Shown here piece after piece: positions 1 through 6,169 of a DNA stretch of 11,154 nucleotides (positions are counted from its first letter, which is position 1; each line of letters starts with the position of its first letter). Position numbers and translations under genes: made by a program. Source of the DNA: Ruminococcus sp. UBA1394 (GTDB lineage Bacteria > Bacillota > Clostridia > Oscillospirales > Ruminococcaceae); assembly GCA_002305725.1 (NCBI GenBank), contig DBQM01000012.1, positions 65,628 to 76,781 on the forward strand. Reading direction: 5' to 3'. The notes beneath the pieces were generated by a model. It searched no databases and was not told the DNA's origin. It saw only the letters and a program-made list of their open reading frames with translations.

Positions 1-75
1 CCTGCGAGCTTTTTATGCAATCTGCCGAAAAATCTGACTTCGCATCTGTACGACAATAATTATGCGGTATTGCCT
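1..75 (-). mobile_element. Truncated copy of a short inverted-repeat element (MITE-like)
   Basis: Read on the minus strand from 75 down to 1, this stretch matches the left half of the element at 9147-9340. It has a terminal AGGCAATACCGCAT, then a shared ATTATTGTCGTACAGATGCG block, then CAGATTTTT, then ATTGCATAAAAA and GCAGG. The copy lacks roughly 18 bases that the 9147 copy carries in the middle and is cut off by the window edge. It has no coding capacity, which fits a non-autonomous element. Confidence 0.75.
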
Positions 76-87
76 AAACATAAACAC

Positions 88-115
88 TTGACATTTCCAT
101 ATAATATGGTATAAT
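88..115 (+). promoter_or_regulatory. Promoter of the antitoxin antisense RNA
   Basis: TTGACA at 88-93 and TATAAT at 110-115 are both full consensus with a 16-bp spacer. No plausible protein start follows, so this promoter most likely makes a non-coding RNA starting near 121-123 and running toward the toxin gene. Confidence 0.85.
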
Positions 116-120
116 AAAAA

Positions 121-210
121 AGTAAAAGGGTGTCTGCGATAAGCGGTTCTCCCTCAATGTTGTTGTTATAAAAAATAACCGTCACATCTTGGCAGAGGGG
201 CGGTTATTTC
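121..210 (+). ncRNA. Antisense RNA antitoxin (RatA-like) of the type I system
   Basis: The RNA is inferred from the consensus promoter just upstream and from its convergence with the small toxin gene. It contains a CUCCCU stretch (149-154) complementary to the AGGGAG core of the toxin SD (332-337). It ends at, or reads through, the hairpin at 173-209 that the two transcripts share in opposite sense. In the known txpA/ratA system the two RNAs overlap at their 3' ends and the duplex is degraded. The same arrangement is visible here. The start and end are estimates: the plus-strand side of the hairpin has only a weak T-run, so the RNA could extend into the toxin coding region. Confidence 0.65.
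173..209 (-). terminator. Terminator hairpin of the toxin mRNA, shared with the antisense RNA
   Basis: The arms AAATAACCG (173-181) and CGGTTATTT (201-209) pair perfectly. Read on the minus strand, the hairpin is followed by six T residues (176 down to 171), a good intrinsic terminator for the toxin transcript. On the plus strand the tail is only TTTCTATAT. Confidence 0.75.
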
Positions 211-222
211 TATATGTAGAAA

Positions 223-321
223 TTATTTCTTGTTGAAAAAGTCTTTTGTAACCTTATAAACAAGAGTGATAATGCTTGTGAGCATAGTGACGAATATACA
301 TAAGTCAGAAAATGTCAACAT
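223..321 (-). CDS. Holin-like type I toxin, 32 aa
   Basis: This is a 32-residue peptide, MLTFSDLCIFVTMLTSIITL followed by VYKVTKDFFNKK. It has a single membrane-spanning stretch (about residues 7-22) and a basic, positively charged C-terminal tail. That is the usual shape of Firmicute putative holin-like toxins (Hol-Tox/TxpA-like), which insert in the membrane and depolarise it when not silenced. The start is fixed by a near-perfect SD, GGGAGGTGAT (327-336), five bases upstream of ATG. The gene has its own consensus promoter (383-411) and terminator (173-209), and a convergent promoter drives an antisense RNA against its 3' region. It lies downstream of the ABC exporter operon but is separated from it by a hairpin. 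Toxicity is inferred from the family and the architecture. Confidence 0.85.
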   Translation of the reverse strand: MLTFSDLCIFVTMLTSIITLVYKVTKDFFNKK

Positions 322-382
322 AGCTTATCACCTCCCTTTTCAGAGAGAAACCGCCTGCCGTTATTCAGAAACCCTTTAATTT

Positions 383-411
383 ATTATATCATAACTGAAA
401 GAATACGTCAA
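383..411 (-). promoter_or_regulatory. Promoter of the holin-like toxin
   Basis: On the minus strand, TTGACG (411-406) and TATAAT (388-383) are separated by 17 bp. Transcription would start near 376, giving a leader of about 55 nt that contains the strong SD. Confidence 0.85.
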
Positions 412-443
412 TTTATTCGGACAGTAAACATCTTTAAACAAGC

Positions 444-477
444 AAACCGGAGAGCATTTCAAAATGCCCTCCGGTTT
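444..477 (-). terminator. Hairpin terminator after the ABC exporter operon
   Basis: The arms AAACCGGAG and CTCCGGTTT, plus GCATT/AATGC inside, form a long stem with one mismatch. It lies 20 bp beyond the permease stop codon. On the minus strand the tail is T-rich but interrupted (TTTGCTTGTTT). On the plus strand there is a clean run of T. It separates the operon from the toxin promoter. Confidence 0.7.
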
Positions 478-496
478 TTTATAAAATCTTTTGTTC

Positions 497-1876
497 TTAT
501 ATCTCTCTTTTGTTGAAACCGTCCCACGCTGTAAGCAGGAAGATTACCATGTGTACTGCTATTACTGCAAGTGCGCCTGCAACTGTCTGTCCGGCAAACA
601 TTGAACTGCCTTCTGCTATACCCGATATGTCAAGGTTTGAGAATATCAGGTATCTTCCCCAGTCAAACTGTAACTGCGACAGAATGAGAGTAATTGTGTT
701 TCCGCCGAAAAGCGCCATAACGCTTATGCCGATTGCAAGAGCGGAGCTTCTGAAAAGTGATGAAATTGCAAATGCAAGCGAACCCATAACAATAAAATTA
801 ATACTGTTTAACAGGTAACATTCTGCTACATACAGGAATCCCGGTATTTCCTTTACGCTTTCTCCGGAAACTGATATGAATGACGCTCCGAGATGGTCTG
901 CGCCGAAGAAAAGCATAGTTGAAAGGGCAGAAACAATAAATGCTGCAATCATGGCAAGATAGCCGAATGTGATTGAGGTGAAGTACTTCGATGTGAGTAT
1001 TTTCCAGCGCTTTACCGGATTTATCATGAGGAATTTTATTGTACCCGCTGAAAATTCACCCGAAACAATACCGCCGGCTGCGATAATTACTATAACGCTG
1101 ATAAATGAAACAAGCATTGAACTTGTACTGAAAACAGACCAGAAGTTGAAAACACCGTCTGTCCAGTTGTTATTTTCTGAAATGTCAAATTCAATGTTGT
1201 TTTCAAGGCGGTATTCATACTTTTTGATGTTTTCCTCCAGCGTTTCCATTTCTTCGGTATCAACCTGCTGTCCGGCAGCCCTCTGCTCCTCAAAGTGTTT
1301 CAGCTGTGCCTTAGAGCTCTCCAGTTGCAGCGCCACAGAGTATTTCCAGTTTTTATCGTACGGTGCAACGCTGTTGTCAAGGCAGTACTGATAAAGTGTT
1401 ATAGTGCCGTCTGAGCTGTCAATAAGCTCAGGAGCTTTTGCGGAAATATCAATTGCTGTCTGGAAGTATGTTTTCCAGTCAGTACCTTTTACTGCATTGT
1501 CAATGCTGCTGACAAGCTGGTCACCGTCTGAAATGCCGTAATCTGCGGCATGATATTTTATCTCAAACATTATACGGGCGGCGTCGGTTCTCCAGTCAGG
1601 TTCAATGGCGTTGTCGATAAGGTACTGGTTATATTCAACTTCCTGTTCCCAGCCCTCAGTCTTTACGTCTTTGAGGTAGTTTATTTCAGACTGATAGCTT
1701 TCAATTAAATCTTCTGTTGAAGAAGTATTGTAGGTTTCATACTGCTTCTGTCCCACAAGAGCCATAGCGGAAAGTCCCACAGATGCTAAAAGCAGTATTA
1801 TAAGCATCACCCATGTACTTGCTTTGAGCATGAGTTTGATATATTCGTTTTTGACAAGATTTACAAATTTACCCAA
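497..1876 (-). CDS. ABC-2 type exporter permease with large extracytoplasmic loop
   Basis: This is the membrane subunit of an ABC exporter, 459 aa from a TTG start. That start is chosen because GGGAGGTG lies six bases upstream and it overlaps the ATPase stop by 8 nt; a longer reading frame to 1954 has no comparable support. TM1 spans about residues 22-42, and an outer loop of about 200 residues (43-250) follows. Five more membrane segments lie near 252-271, 301-325, 347-375, 378-400 and 431-450. The GEFSAGTIKFLMINPVKRW segment (273-291) is the typical ABC-2 cytosolic coupling region next to TM2. The outer loop holds three similar motifs (see findings). Related exporters move antimicrobial peptides, lipids or other envelope-active compounds. 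The substrate here is unknown. Confidence 0.85.
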   Translation of the reverse strand: MGKFVNLVKNEYIKLMLKASTWVMLIILLLASVGLSAMALVGQKQYETYNTSSTEDLIESYQSEINYLKDVKTEGWEQEVEYNQYLIDNAIEPDWRTDAARIMFEIKYHAADYGISDGDQLVSSIDNAVKGTDWKTYFQTAIDISAKAPELIDSSDGTITLYQYCLDNSVAPYDKNWKYSVALQLESSKAQLKHFEEQRAAGQQVDTEEMETLEENIKKYEYRLENNIEFDISENNNWTDGVFNFWSVFSTSSMLVSFISVIVIIAAGGIVSGEFSAGTIKFLMINPVKRWKILTSKYFTSITFGYLAMIAAFIVSALSTMLFFGADHLGASFISVSGESVKEIPGFLYVAECYLLNSINFIVMGSLAFAISSLFRSSALAIGISVMALFGGNTITLILSQLQFDWGRYLIFSNLDISGIAEGSSMFAGQTVAGALAVIAVHMVIFLLTAWDGFNKREI

Positions 1877-2816
1877 TCTGAACACCTCCCGACTTTGTAA
1901 GCTCAATGAACACGTCTTCAAGCTTTTTATTTTCAACAGGGGAAACAGTACCAAGTCTTAAACCTCTTGTGACTATTCTTGCGGTCACTTCAAACAGTTC
2001 CTCCTCGGCATTTTCCTTTGCAAGTCTGATTTTAATGTGGCTTTCGTCCTCTGCGGACTTGTTCTCCGGCGGAATAAAGTCAAGGACTTCAAGCGCACGG
2101 GCGCAGTCGCTGACTCTTATAATGTATTCAGCAAAGCTGCCGGATGAAGATGAAATCATCTCCTCGACTGTGTGAACGCCCTGCAATGCGCCGTTTACAA
2201 GTATGCCGACTCTGTCGCACATAAGCTCCATTTCCGACATGAGATGGCTTGAAACGATAACGCAGGTGTTTTCCTTGTGGGCGACGTTTTTGAGTACGTC
2301 ACGCAGCTCCTTTATTCCTGCCGGGTCAAGACCGTTTGTTGGTTCATCAAGGATAAGCAGCTTCGGGCGGTGAAGAATGGCCTGTGCCACGCCTAAACGC
2401 TGACGCATACCCAGAGAGTACTTTTTGACCTTGTCGTTGATACGGTTTTTCAGTCCGACGATTTCTACTGCCTCGTCGATTCTTTTCTGGTCAATTCCGC
2501 CTCTCATTCGTGCGTACTGGTGCAGGTTCTGCATACCGGTCATGTATTTGTAAAATTCCGGATTCTCGACAATTCCGCCGATATCCGCCATTGCTGCCTC
2601 GTAGTTTTTCGCAAGACTTTTTCCGTTTATCTCGATTTCGCCGTCGTCCAGTCTTAAAAGTCCCACGGCTATTTTAATAGTAGTGGTTTTACCGGCGCCG
2701 TTCGGACCTAAAAAGCCGAATACTTCCCCCGGATAGGTTTCAAAGGAAATGTCATGGAGAATCTGTCTTTTTCCGAAGTATTTGTTCAGATGTTCAATTT
2801 TAAGAGCAGGTTTCAT
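1869..2816 (-). CDS. ABC transporter ATP-binding protein, BcrA/LanF type
   Basis: This is the cytoplasmic ATPase that powers the permease encoded just downstream, 315 aa, a normal length for the family. Visible motifs are Walker A GPNGAGKTT (37-45), signature SLGMR (134-138), Walker B LLILDEP (153-159), D-loop NGLD (161-164) and switch His191. Where many ABC proteins have a Q-loop, this one has GIVENP with Glu84. That is the E-loop variant known from lantibiotic immunity ATPases of the LanF/BcrA group. The C-terminal LEDVFIELT (299-307) is also typical. The start codon overlaps the preceding stop as TAATG, and the 3' end overlaps the permease start by 8 nt, so the three genes are translationally coupled. 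A role in self-protection or peptide export is inferred from the family. No lantibiotic genes are visible nearby. Confidence 0.92.
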   Translation of the reverse strand: MKPALKIEHLNKYFGKRQILHDISFETYPGEVFGFLGPNGAGKTTTIKIAVGLLRLDDGEIEINGKSLAKNYEAAMADIGGIVENPEFYKYMTGMQNLHQYARMRGGIDQKRIDEAVEIVGLKNRINDKVKKYSLGMRQRLGVAQAILHRPKLLILDEPTNGLDPAGIKELRDVLKNVAHKENTCVIVSSHLMSEMELMCDRVGILVNGALQGVHTVEEMISSSSGSFAEYIIRVSDCARALEVLDFIPPENKSAEDESHIKIRLAKENAEEELFEVTARIVTRGLRLGTVSPVENKKLEDVFIELTKSGGVQIG

Positions 2817-3493
2817 TATTCATTTCCCCCTTCCGCTGTTTCGTCAAGGACTGTTATGGTCGGTTCGCACCAGCCCCATGATTCTGCGGAGCATACCTTC
2901 CATTTGCCGTCGGTTTGTTTCATATTGAATTCGTAATCAATTTCAAGACTGAATTTTGACGGTACATTTTCCTCTGATTCGCTTTCTCTGTAAAGAAAAT
3001 CGCTTATTTTCCATATCTCACAAGGTGTTACCAGATAAGGATTGCCCTGGAATTCCGCAGTGATATCGCAGGTGAAAGTAACCCTTGCATAGCCTGCGCC
3101 GGCTTTGGTTATGCTGAAATTACTCGGTTTTGCGTTCCACTTTGTGATTTTTTCGCCCTTGCTTTTTTCGGAATAGATTTCCTCTGCGGCAGTTTCAAGC
3201 TCATTTCTGTAGTTGGTGATATTATAGAAATAGTAATTACTGTTACTGCCGTTATTTCCTGTGCACCAGTAATCAGCCATAAGCTTGTCAGCCTTTTTCT
3301 GAAATTCTTCCTTTGACGGGGAAGTTACTGCACATTCAGAGAGTGCGTCCAAATAATCGGTCACAGCGGTTTCTATCTGCGGCTTGTTTTTTTTAAAGGC
3401 GGCTGTATCCGCAATGACAAAAGCAACAAATCCCACTAAAACTATTGCTCCCAGAATAAGTCCCCTGTTTGCACGTTTAAGGAAGTTTTTCAT
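2816..3493 (-). CDS. Membrane-anchored protein of unknown function, first gene of the ABC exporter operon
   Basis: I do not recognise this 225-aa protein. It has a short basic N-terminus, one membrane segment (about residues 11-29, GLILGAIVLVGFVAFVIAD) and an outward-facing domain of about 195 residues with five Cys (54, 77, 142, 158, 201 and one more at 209 near the end). The part from about 120 to 215 looks beta-rich. The start at MKNFLKRANRG is chosen because AAAGGAG lies just upstream; a 13-codon longer frame has no SD. It is the promoter-proximal gene and overlaps the ATPase start by one base (TAATG), so it is probably made in step with the exporter. It may be an accessory or substrate-sensing subunit. 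This role is inferred only from the operon. Confidence 0.75.
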   Translation of the reverse strand: MKNFLKRANRGLILGAIVLVGFVAFVIADTAAFKKNKPQIETAVTDYLDALSECAVTSPSKEEFQKKADKLMADYWCTGNNGSNSNYYFYNITNYRNELETAAEEIYSEKSKGEKITKWNAKPSNFSITKAGAGYARVTFTCDITAEFQGNPYLVTPCEIWKISDFLYRESESEENVPSKFSLEIDYEFNMKQTDGKWKVCSAESWGWCEPTITVLDETAEGGNE

Positions 3494-3521
3494 ATTATCA
3501 TCTCCTTTGAATTGTTGTCTT

Positions 3522-3548
3522 AGGTGTACCATATCAATTAGAACACCT
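3522..3548. promoter_or_regulatory. Inverted repeat AGGTGT/ACACCT in the exporter operon leader
   Basis: AGGTGT (3522-3527) and ACACCT (3543-3548) face each other across 15 bases, immediately downstream of the expected transcription start (about 3552 on the minus strand). A third copy of the half-site, TACACC (3563-3568), overlaps the -10/spacer region. It could be a repressor site or a leader hairpin. No regulator gene is present in the window. Confidence 0.45.
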
Positions 3549-3558
3549 TACGAATTGT

Positions 3559-3587
3559 ATTATACACCATAGTACAGTTCATGTCAA
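3559..3587 (-). promoter_or_regulatory. Promoter of the ABC exporter operon
   Basis: On the minus strand TTGACA (3587-3582) and TATAAT (3564-3559) are full consensus with a 17-bp spacer. The leader to the first ATG is about 58 nt. Such a strong core promoter next to an inverted repeat suggests control by a repressor. Confidence 0.85.
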
Positions 3588-3687
3588 TAGTAAATTTAAA
3601 ATTTTTTCTGTTTTTCCACGATTTGTGCATTATAAATAAATTTAATATGTTAAACTTCTCCAAAACGGAAATTTTTTTTAAAACACC

Positions 3688-3716
3688 TTGTTTATTCTGC
3701 GGATATGGGTTATAAT
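3688..3716 (+). promoter_or_regulatory. Promoter of ireB
   Basis: TTGTTT (3688-3693) and TATAAT (3711-3716) are separated by 17 bp, 36 bp before the ireB start codon. An AAGGGGG SD lies at 3735-3741. Confidence 0.75.
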
Positions 3717-3752
3717 AATCATATAAAACTTTTTAAGGGGGCTGAAGTTTAA

Positions 3753-3998
3753 ATGTGTGACAAGACAATGACTTTTTCAGTGAACGATGAAAAAGAAAAC
3801 GAACTCAAACGAAATCTCACAATCATTTATGACGCTCTGATTCAAAAAGGCTACAACCCCATAAATCAAATTGTAGGTTATATCCTTTCTGAGGATCCGA
3901 CATACATAACCACATACAACAATGCAAGGAGCATTATCCGTCATATCGACAGAGATGAGCTTTTGCAGGTATTGGTTAAGTCCTATCTGGATGAATGA
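3753..3998 (+). CDS. ireB: IreB family regulatory phosphoprotein (UPF0297)
   Basis: This 81-aa cytoplasmic protein matches the IreB/UPF0297 (YrzL) family closely. The conserved core KGYNPINQIVGYILSEDPTY (32-51) is followed by the conserved AR..I region (58-62) and the helical C-terminus. In Enterococcus faecalis, IreB is a substrate of the PASTA Ser/Thr kinase IreK and lowers cephalosporin resistance. The phosphorylated threonines there lie at the extreme N-terminus, and here Thr5 and Thr7 occupy that position. In many Firmicutes the gene sits between alaS and the ruvX-like gene. Here it stands alone, with its own promoter and a strong terminator 22 bp after the stop. The family call is firm; its link to a kinase in this organism is inferred. 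Confidence 0.95.
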   Translation: MCDKTMTFSVNDEKENELKRNLTIIYDALIQKGYNPINQIVGYILSEDPTYITTYNNARSIIRHIDRDELLQVLVKSYLDE

Positions 3999-4019
3999 TT
4001 TCGTAAAACAAAATCCTGT

Positions 4020-4056
4020 CCGGCTGAGCACAATCAGCCGGGCTTTTTGTTTTTTT
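4020..4056 (+). terminator. Intrinsic terminator of ireB
   Basis: CCGGCTGA (4020-4027) and TCAGCCGG (4034-4041) form a perfect 8-bp stem with a 6-nt loop, followed by GC and a long T-rich tail (TTTTTGTTTTTTT). Confidence 0.92.
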
Positions 4057-4086
4057 GTGCAAAGGAATGTTTTTCGTTAAAAATTT

Positions 4087-4109
4087 ACGGGCGACCACTG
4101 GTCGCCCGT
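4087..4109. repeat. GGGCGANC palindromic repeat, copy 1
   Basis: ACGGGCGACC (4087-4096) and GGTCGCCCGT (4100-4109) pair perfectly across the loop ACT. This is the first of several related palindromes in intergenic DNA of this window. Confidence 0.85.
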
Positions 4110-4132
4110 ACATACAAATCCATACACTGTCG

Positions 4133-4154
4133 TAGGGGCGAGCGTTGCTCGCCC
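4133..4154. repeat. GGGCGANC palindromic repeat, copy 2
   Basis: GTAG precedes GGGCGAGC (4136-4143), loop GTT, then GCTCGCCC (4147-4154). It is a near-identical inverted version of the copy at 9417-9435. Read on the minus strand it forms a hairpin about 45 bp beyond the stop of the lipoprotein gene, but without a T tail. Confidence 0.85.
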
Positions 4155-4197
4155 GAATATTTGAAAATCAACTTTTTTATAGCCTGAAAATATCTTT

Positions 4198-4815
4198 TTA
4201 TTCAATTGTAAAACCGATAAGCAGTTCGCCTGTTCCCAAGAGGTCAACAAAGAGCATTTCGTTTTCTGAATCATATACAAGCGCAAGCTCAGAACCGTCA
4301 GCGTCGTCAGTCAGAGTGACAAGAATACCGTCAACTGTGTATGTGCCTGTTTCTTCGCCGTCGGTAGCGGAGTTCATTTTTATTGTTCCGTCCGCAGCAA
4401 ATTCCATCTGCATATCAAAGGTTGAAGGGTCAGTTCCCATAGCTTCGCTGAAATCATTGATTGTATAAATATTTCCCTCTGCGTCTGTAATATATCCCGA
4501 CTGCCATGTTCCGTCAAGGAGTATTTTTTTAACCTCTGCGGTATCCATTGCCTGTTCTGCGGCTTGATTTTCAGCCTCAATCTGGCTTTGAATTTCCGCC
4601 TCTTTTTCTGCCTCCTCAGCCTCTCTTTCAGCAGCTTCCTCAGCCTCTTTTTCAGCCGCCTGTTCTGCGACCTCAGCATTTGCTTCATTTTCATCAGTTA
4701 CAGCCTCTGTTGCGGAGGATTCGTTCTTTGAAGATGAGTCTTCGTCCTTTTCGCAGCCGACAAATGCAGCTGCCATTGTAATGCACATAAGTGCAGCCAT
4801 GATTTTCTTAAACAT
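4198..4815 (-). CDS. Lipoprotein with charged coiled-coil linker and lipocalin-like C-terminal domain
   Basis: This is a 205-aa predicted lipoprotein. It has a signal peptide ending AAAFVGC, so Cys21 would be lipidated and the protein held on the outer face of the membrane. A Ser/Glu-rich segment follows. Residues 47-92 are an almost uninterrupted Glu/Ala/Lys/Arg helix (EAEEAAEREAEEAEKEAE), likely a coiled coil or rigid spacer. Residues 97-205 begin with DGTWQSGYITDAEGN and contain FAADGTIKMN and GTYTVDGILVTL. That pattern resembles the small beta-barrel domains (DUF5640/lipocalin-like) common in clostridial lipoproteins. An AGAGG SD lies seven bases before the ATG, and the gene has its own promoter. 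No function can be assigned; the domain resemblance is from memory of the pattern. Confidence 0.8.
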   Translation of the reverse strand: MFKKIMAALMCITMAAAFVGCEKDEDSSSKNESSATEAVTDENEANAEVAEQAAEKEAEEAAEREAEEAEKEAEIQSQIEAENQAAEQAMDTAEVKKILLDGTWQSGYITDAEGNIYTINDFSEAMGTDPSTFDMQMEFAADGTIKMNSATDGEETGTYTVDGILVTLTDDADGSELALVYDSENEMLFVDLLGTGELLIGFTIE

Positions 4816-4853
4816 ATTTTTGCCTCTTTTCTTTATATTAATACTACTTTACT

Positions 4854-4882
4854 ATTGTATCACAAAACCTTAATTTTGTCAT
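4854..4882 (-). promoter_or_regulatory. Promoter of the coiled-coil lipoprotein gene
   Basis: On the minus strand ATGACA (4882-4877) and TACAAT (4859-4854) are separated by 17 bp. A short palindrome, ATTGTC-C-GACAAT (4890-4902), lies 8 bp upstream of the -35 box and could be a regulator site. Confidence 0.7.
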
Positions 4883-4889
4883 TATTGAT

Positions 4890-4902
4890 ATTGTCCGACA
4901 AT
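4890..4902. promoter_or_regulatory. Short palindrome between divergent promoters
   Basis: ATTGTC and GACAAT flank a single C. The palindrome sits in the 226-bp gap between the divergently transcribed lipoprotein and esterase genes, close to the lipoprotein -35 box. It may be an operator; only the symmetry supports this. Confidence 0.3.
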
Positions 4903-4972
4903 TTATATAAAAAAATAATTTTTTTGTTTCATATGATAAAGAAATATGTTATGTCAGTTTTCTGTATTTATA

Positions 4973-5001
4973 TTGACAGTCTGTTAAATTAAATGTATAA
5001 T
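4973..5001 (+). promoter_or_regulatory. Promoter of the esterase-glycosyltransferase operon
   Basis: TTGACA (4973-4978) and TATAAT (4996-5001) are full consensus with a 17-bp spacer, about 40 bp upstream of the TTG start codon. Confidence 0.88.
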
Positions 5002-5041
5002 ATTACTTATAAAGAAAATTTAAGAACTCAGGGAGACTGAA

Positions 5042-6169
5042 TTGAAACATACTCTTATTAAAAAAGTATTTATTAACATTTTATGTGTTCTGACAGTTGT
5101 TTCAGCTGGTTTTTCTGATGTTTCAGCGGAGGATATCAGCCGTATAACAATTCTCGGCGACAGTATTTCTTCCGGATACGGTCTTTCTGAAAATGATAAG
5201 AATTACGGCGGCTGGCTCGGTGAATATTTTGGCGCAGAGGTCAGAAACTTCGCTGCTGTCGGCGAAACTACCAGTCAGCTGATGGATATTATTGAAACTG
5301 ACAGCGATGTTGTGGAGTCTCTTGAAAATGCCGACCTTATATGCGTTTCAATAGGCGGAAATGATATTCTTGATATTTTCTATGAGGATTTAAAGGGTAT
5401 TGCAGACGGCTTTTCTGTTTCCCAGAACGGAAATTTCAGTGTTTCACCGGAATCAATCGAAAAGCTGATACTCTCCTTTTCTTCTTCACTCGGACCGGCA
5501 GCGGCTGAGGCAGGGAAAAATATCGGGAAAATTTCAGACAGGATAGCAGAGATAAATCCGGAGGCAAGGCTTGTTTTCCAGACAGTTTACAATCCTTTTG
5601 AAACCGATGACGAATCAATGAAATCGCTTTATACTCCGCTTTATACTTTTACGGCAATTTACATTTCAGCCATAAACAATGCTGTAAAAAGCAATGATAA
5701 AATTGCTTTTGCAGATATTCAGAATAAATTCAGAGGCAGCTGTCCGCAGTTTACAAATATTGCGCAGATGGACATACATCCCAACAGGGTCGGTCATCTG
5801 ATAATTGCGGAGGAAATTGTGCAGCAGCTTAAAATTCCCGGTGAAAATATGATTTTTTCCAGAGAGCTGGGAGCAATGGTCCCTGAGCCTTCGGAGATAA
5901 TTCCGGAAGAACTGAGATATGAAATTGAACTGTTGGCACAGGGGGAATTCCGTAAAGAAGAGACTGTCTCAGAGGAAAAGGAAACACAGCCGGCAGAAGA
6001 AACGGCTGCCGGAACTCAGACAACGGAAACTGAACAGGCAGAGGAAAATGTTAATGAAAAAAATCATAGCGTGGGCGGAATAACTGCTGTTATTGCGGCG
6101 GTACTGCTCGTGGTGATTATTGTTATACTGATAAAGATAAAAAAGAACAACAGAAGGGAAAAATTATGA
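5042..6169 (+). CDS. Surface-anchored SGNH/GDSL esterase
   Basis: This 375-aa secreted hydrolase has a signal peptide (about 1-29, ending DVSAE) and an SGNH domain (about 33-265). It ends in a low-complexity Glu/Thr linker (300-342), a membrane segment (about 345-365) and a basic tail. It should therefore be held outside the cell by its C-terminus. SGNH blocks are visible: I, GDSISSGYGL with nucleophile Ser41; II, AAVGE with Gly74; III, IGGNDIL with Gly106 and Asn107; V, DIHPN with His246. The usual DxxH is shortened to Asp244-Ile-His246, a spacing variant. Such enzymes remove acyl or acetyl groups from lipids, glycans or peptidoglycan; the substrate here is unknown. Translation starts at TTG, with GGGAG upstream. 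The stop overlaps the next gene as ATGA, linking it to the glycosyltransferase. Confidence 0.88.
   Translation: MKHTLIKKVFINILCVLTVVSAGFSDVSAEDISRITILGDSISSGYGLSENDKNYGGWLGEYFGAEVRNFAAVGETTSQLMDIIETDSDVVESLENADLICVSIGGNDILDIFYEDLKGIADGFSVSQNGNFSVSPESIEKLILSFSSSLGPAAAEAGKNIGKISDRIAEINPEARLVFQTVYNPFETDDESMKSLYTPLYTFTAIYISAINNAVKSNDKIAFADIQNKFRGSCPQFTNIAQMDIHPNRVGHLIIAEEIVQQLKIPGENMIFSRELGAMVPEPSEIIPEELRYEIELLAQGEFRKEETVSEEKETQPAEETAAGTQTTETEQAEENVNEKNHSVGGITAVIAAVLLVVIIVILIKIKKNNRREKL

Noticed and set aside
1877..1954. Upstream extension of the ABC permease by 26 codons
   Set aside because: It would overlap the ATPase by 86 nt, has no SD, and would add a segment not hydrophobic enough for the family. 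The TTG at 1876 has GGGAGGTG in the right place.
4077..4286. Minus-strand open frame across palindromes 1 and 2
   Set aside because: It runs through repeat DNA and the end of the lipoprotein gene, with no SD.
4548..4781. Plus-strand Pro/Leu/Gln-rich open frame
   Set aside because: It is antisense to the charged coiled-coil part of the lipoprotein gene; the repetitive codons keep several frames open.
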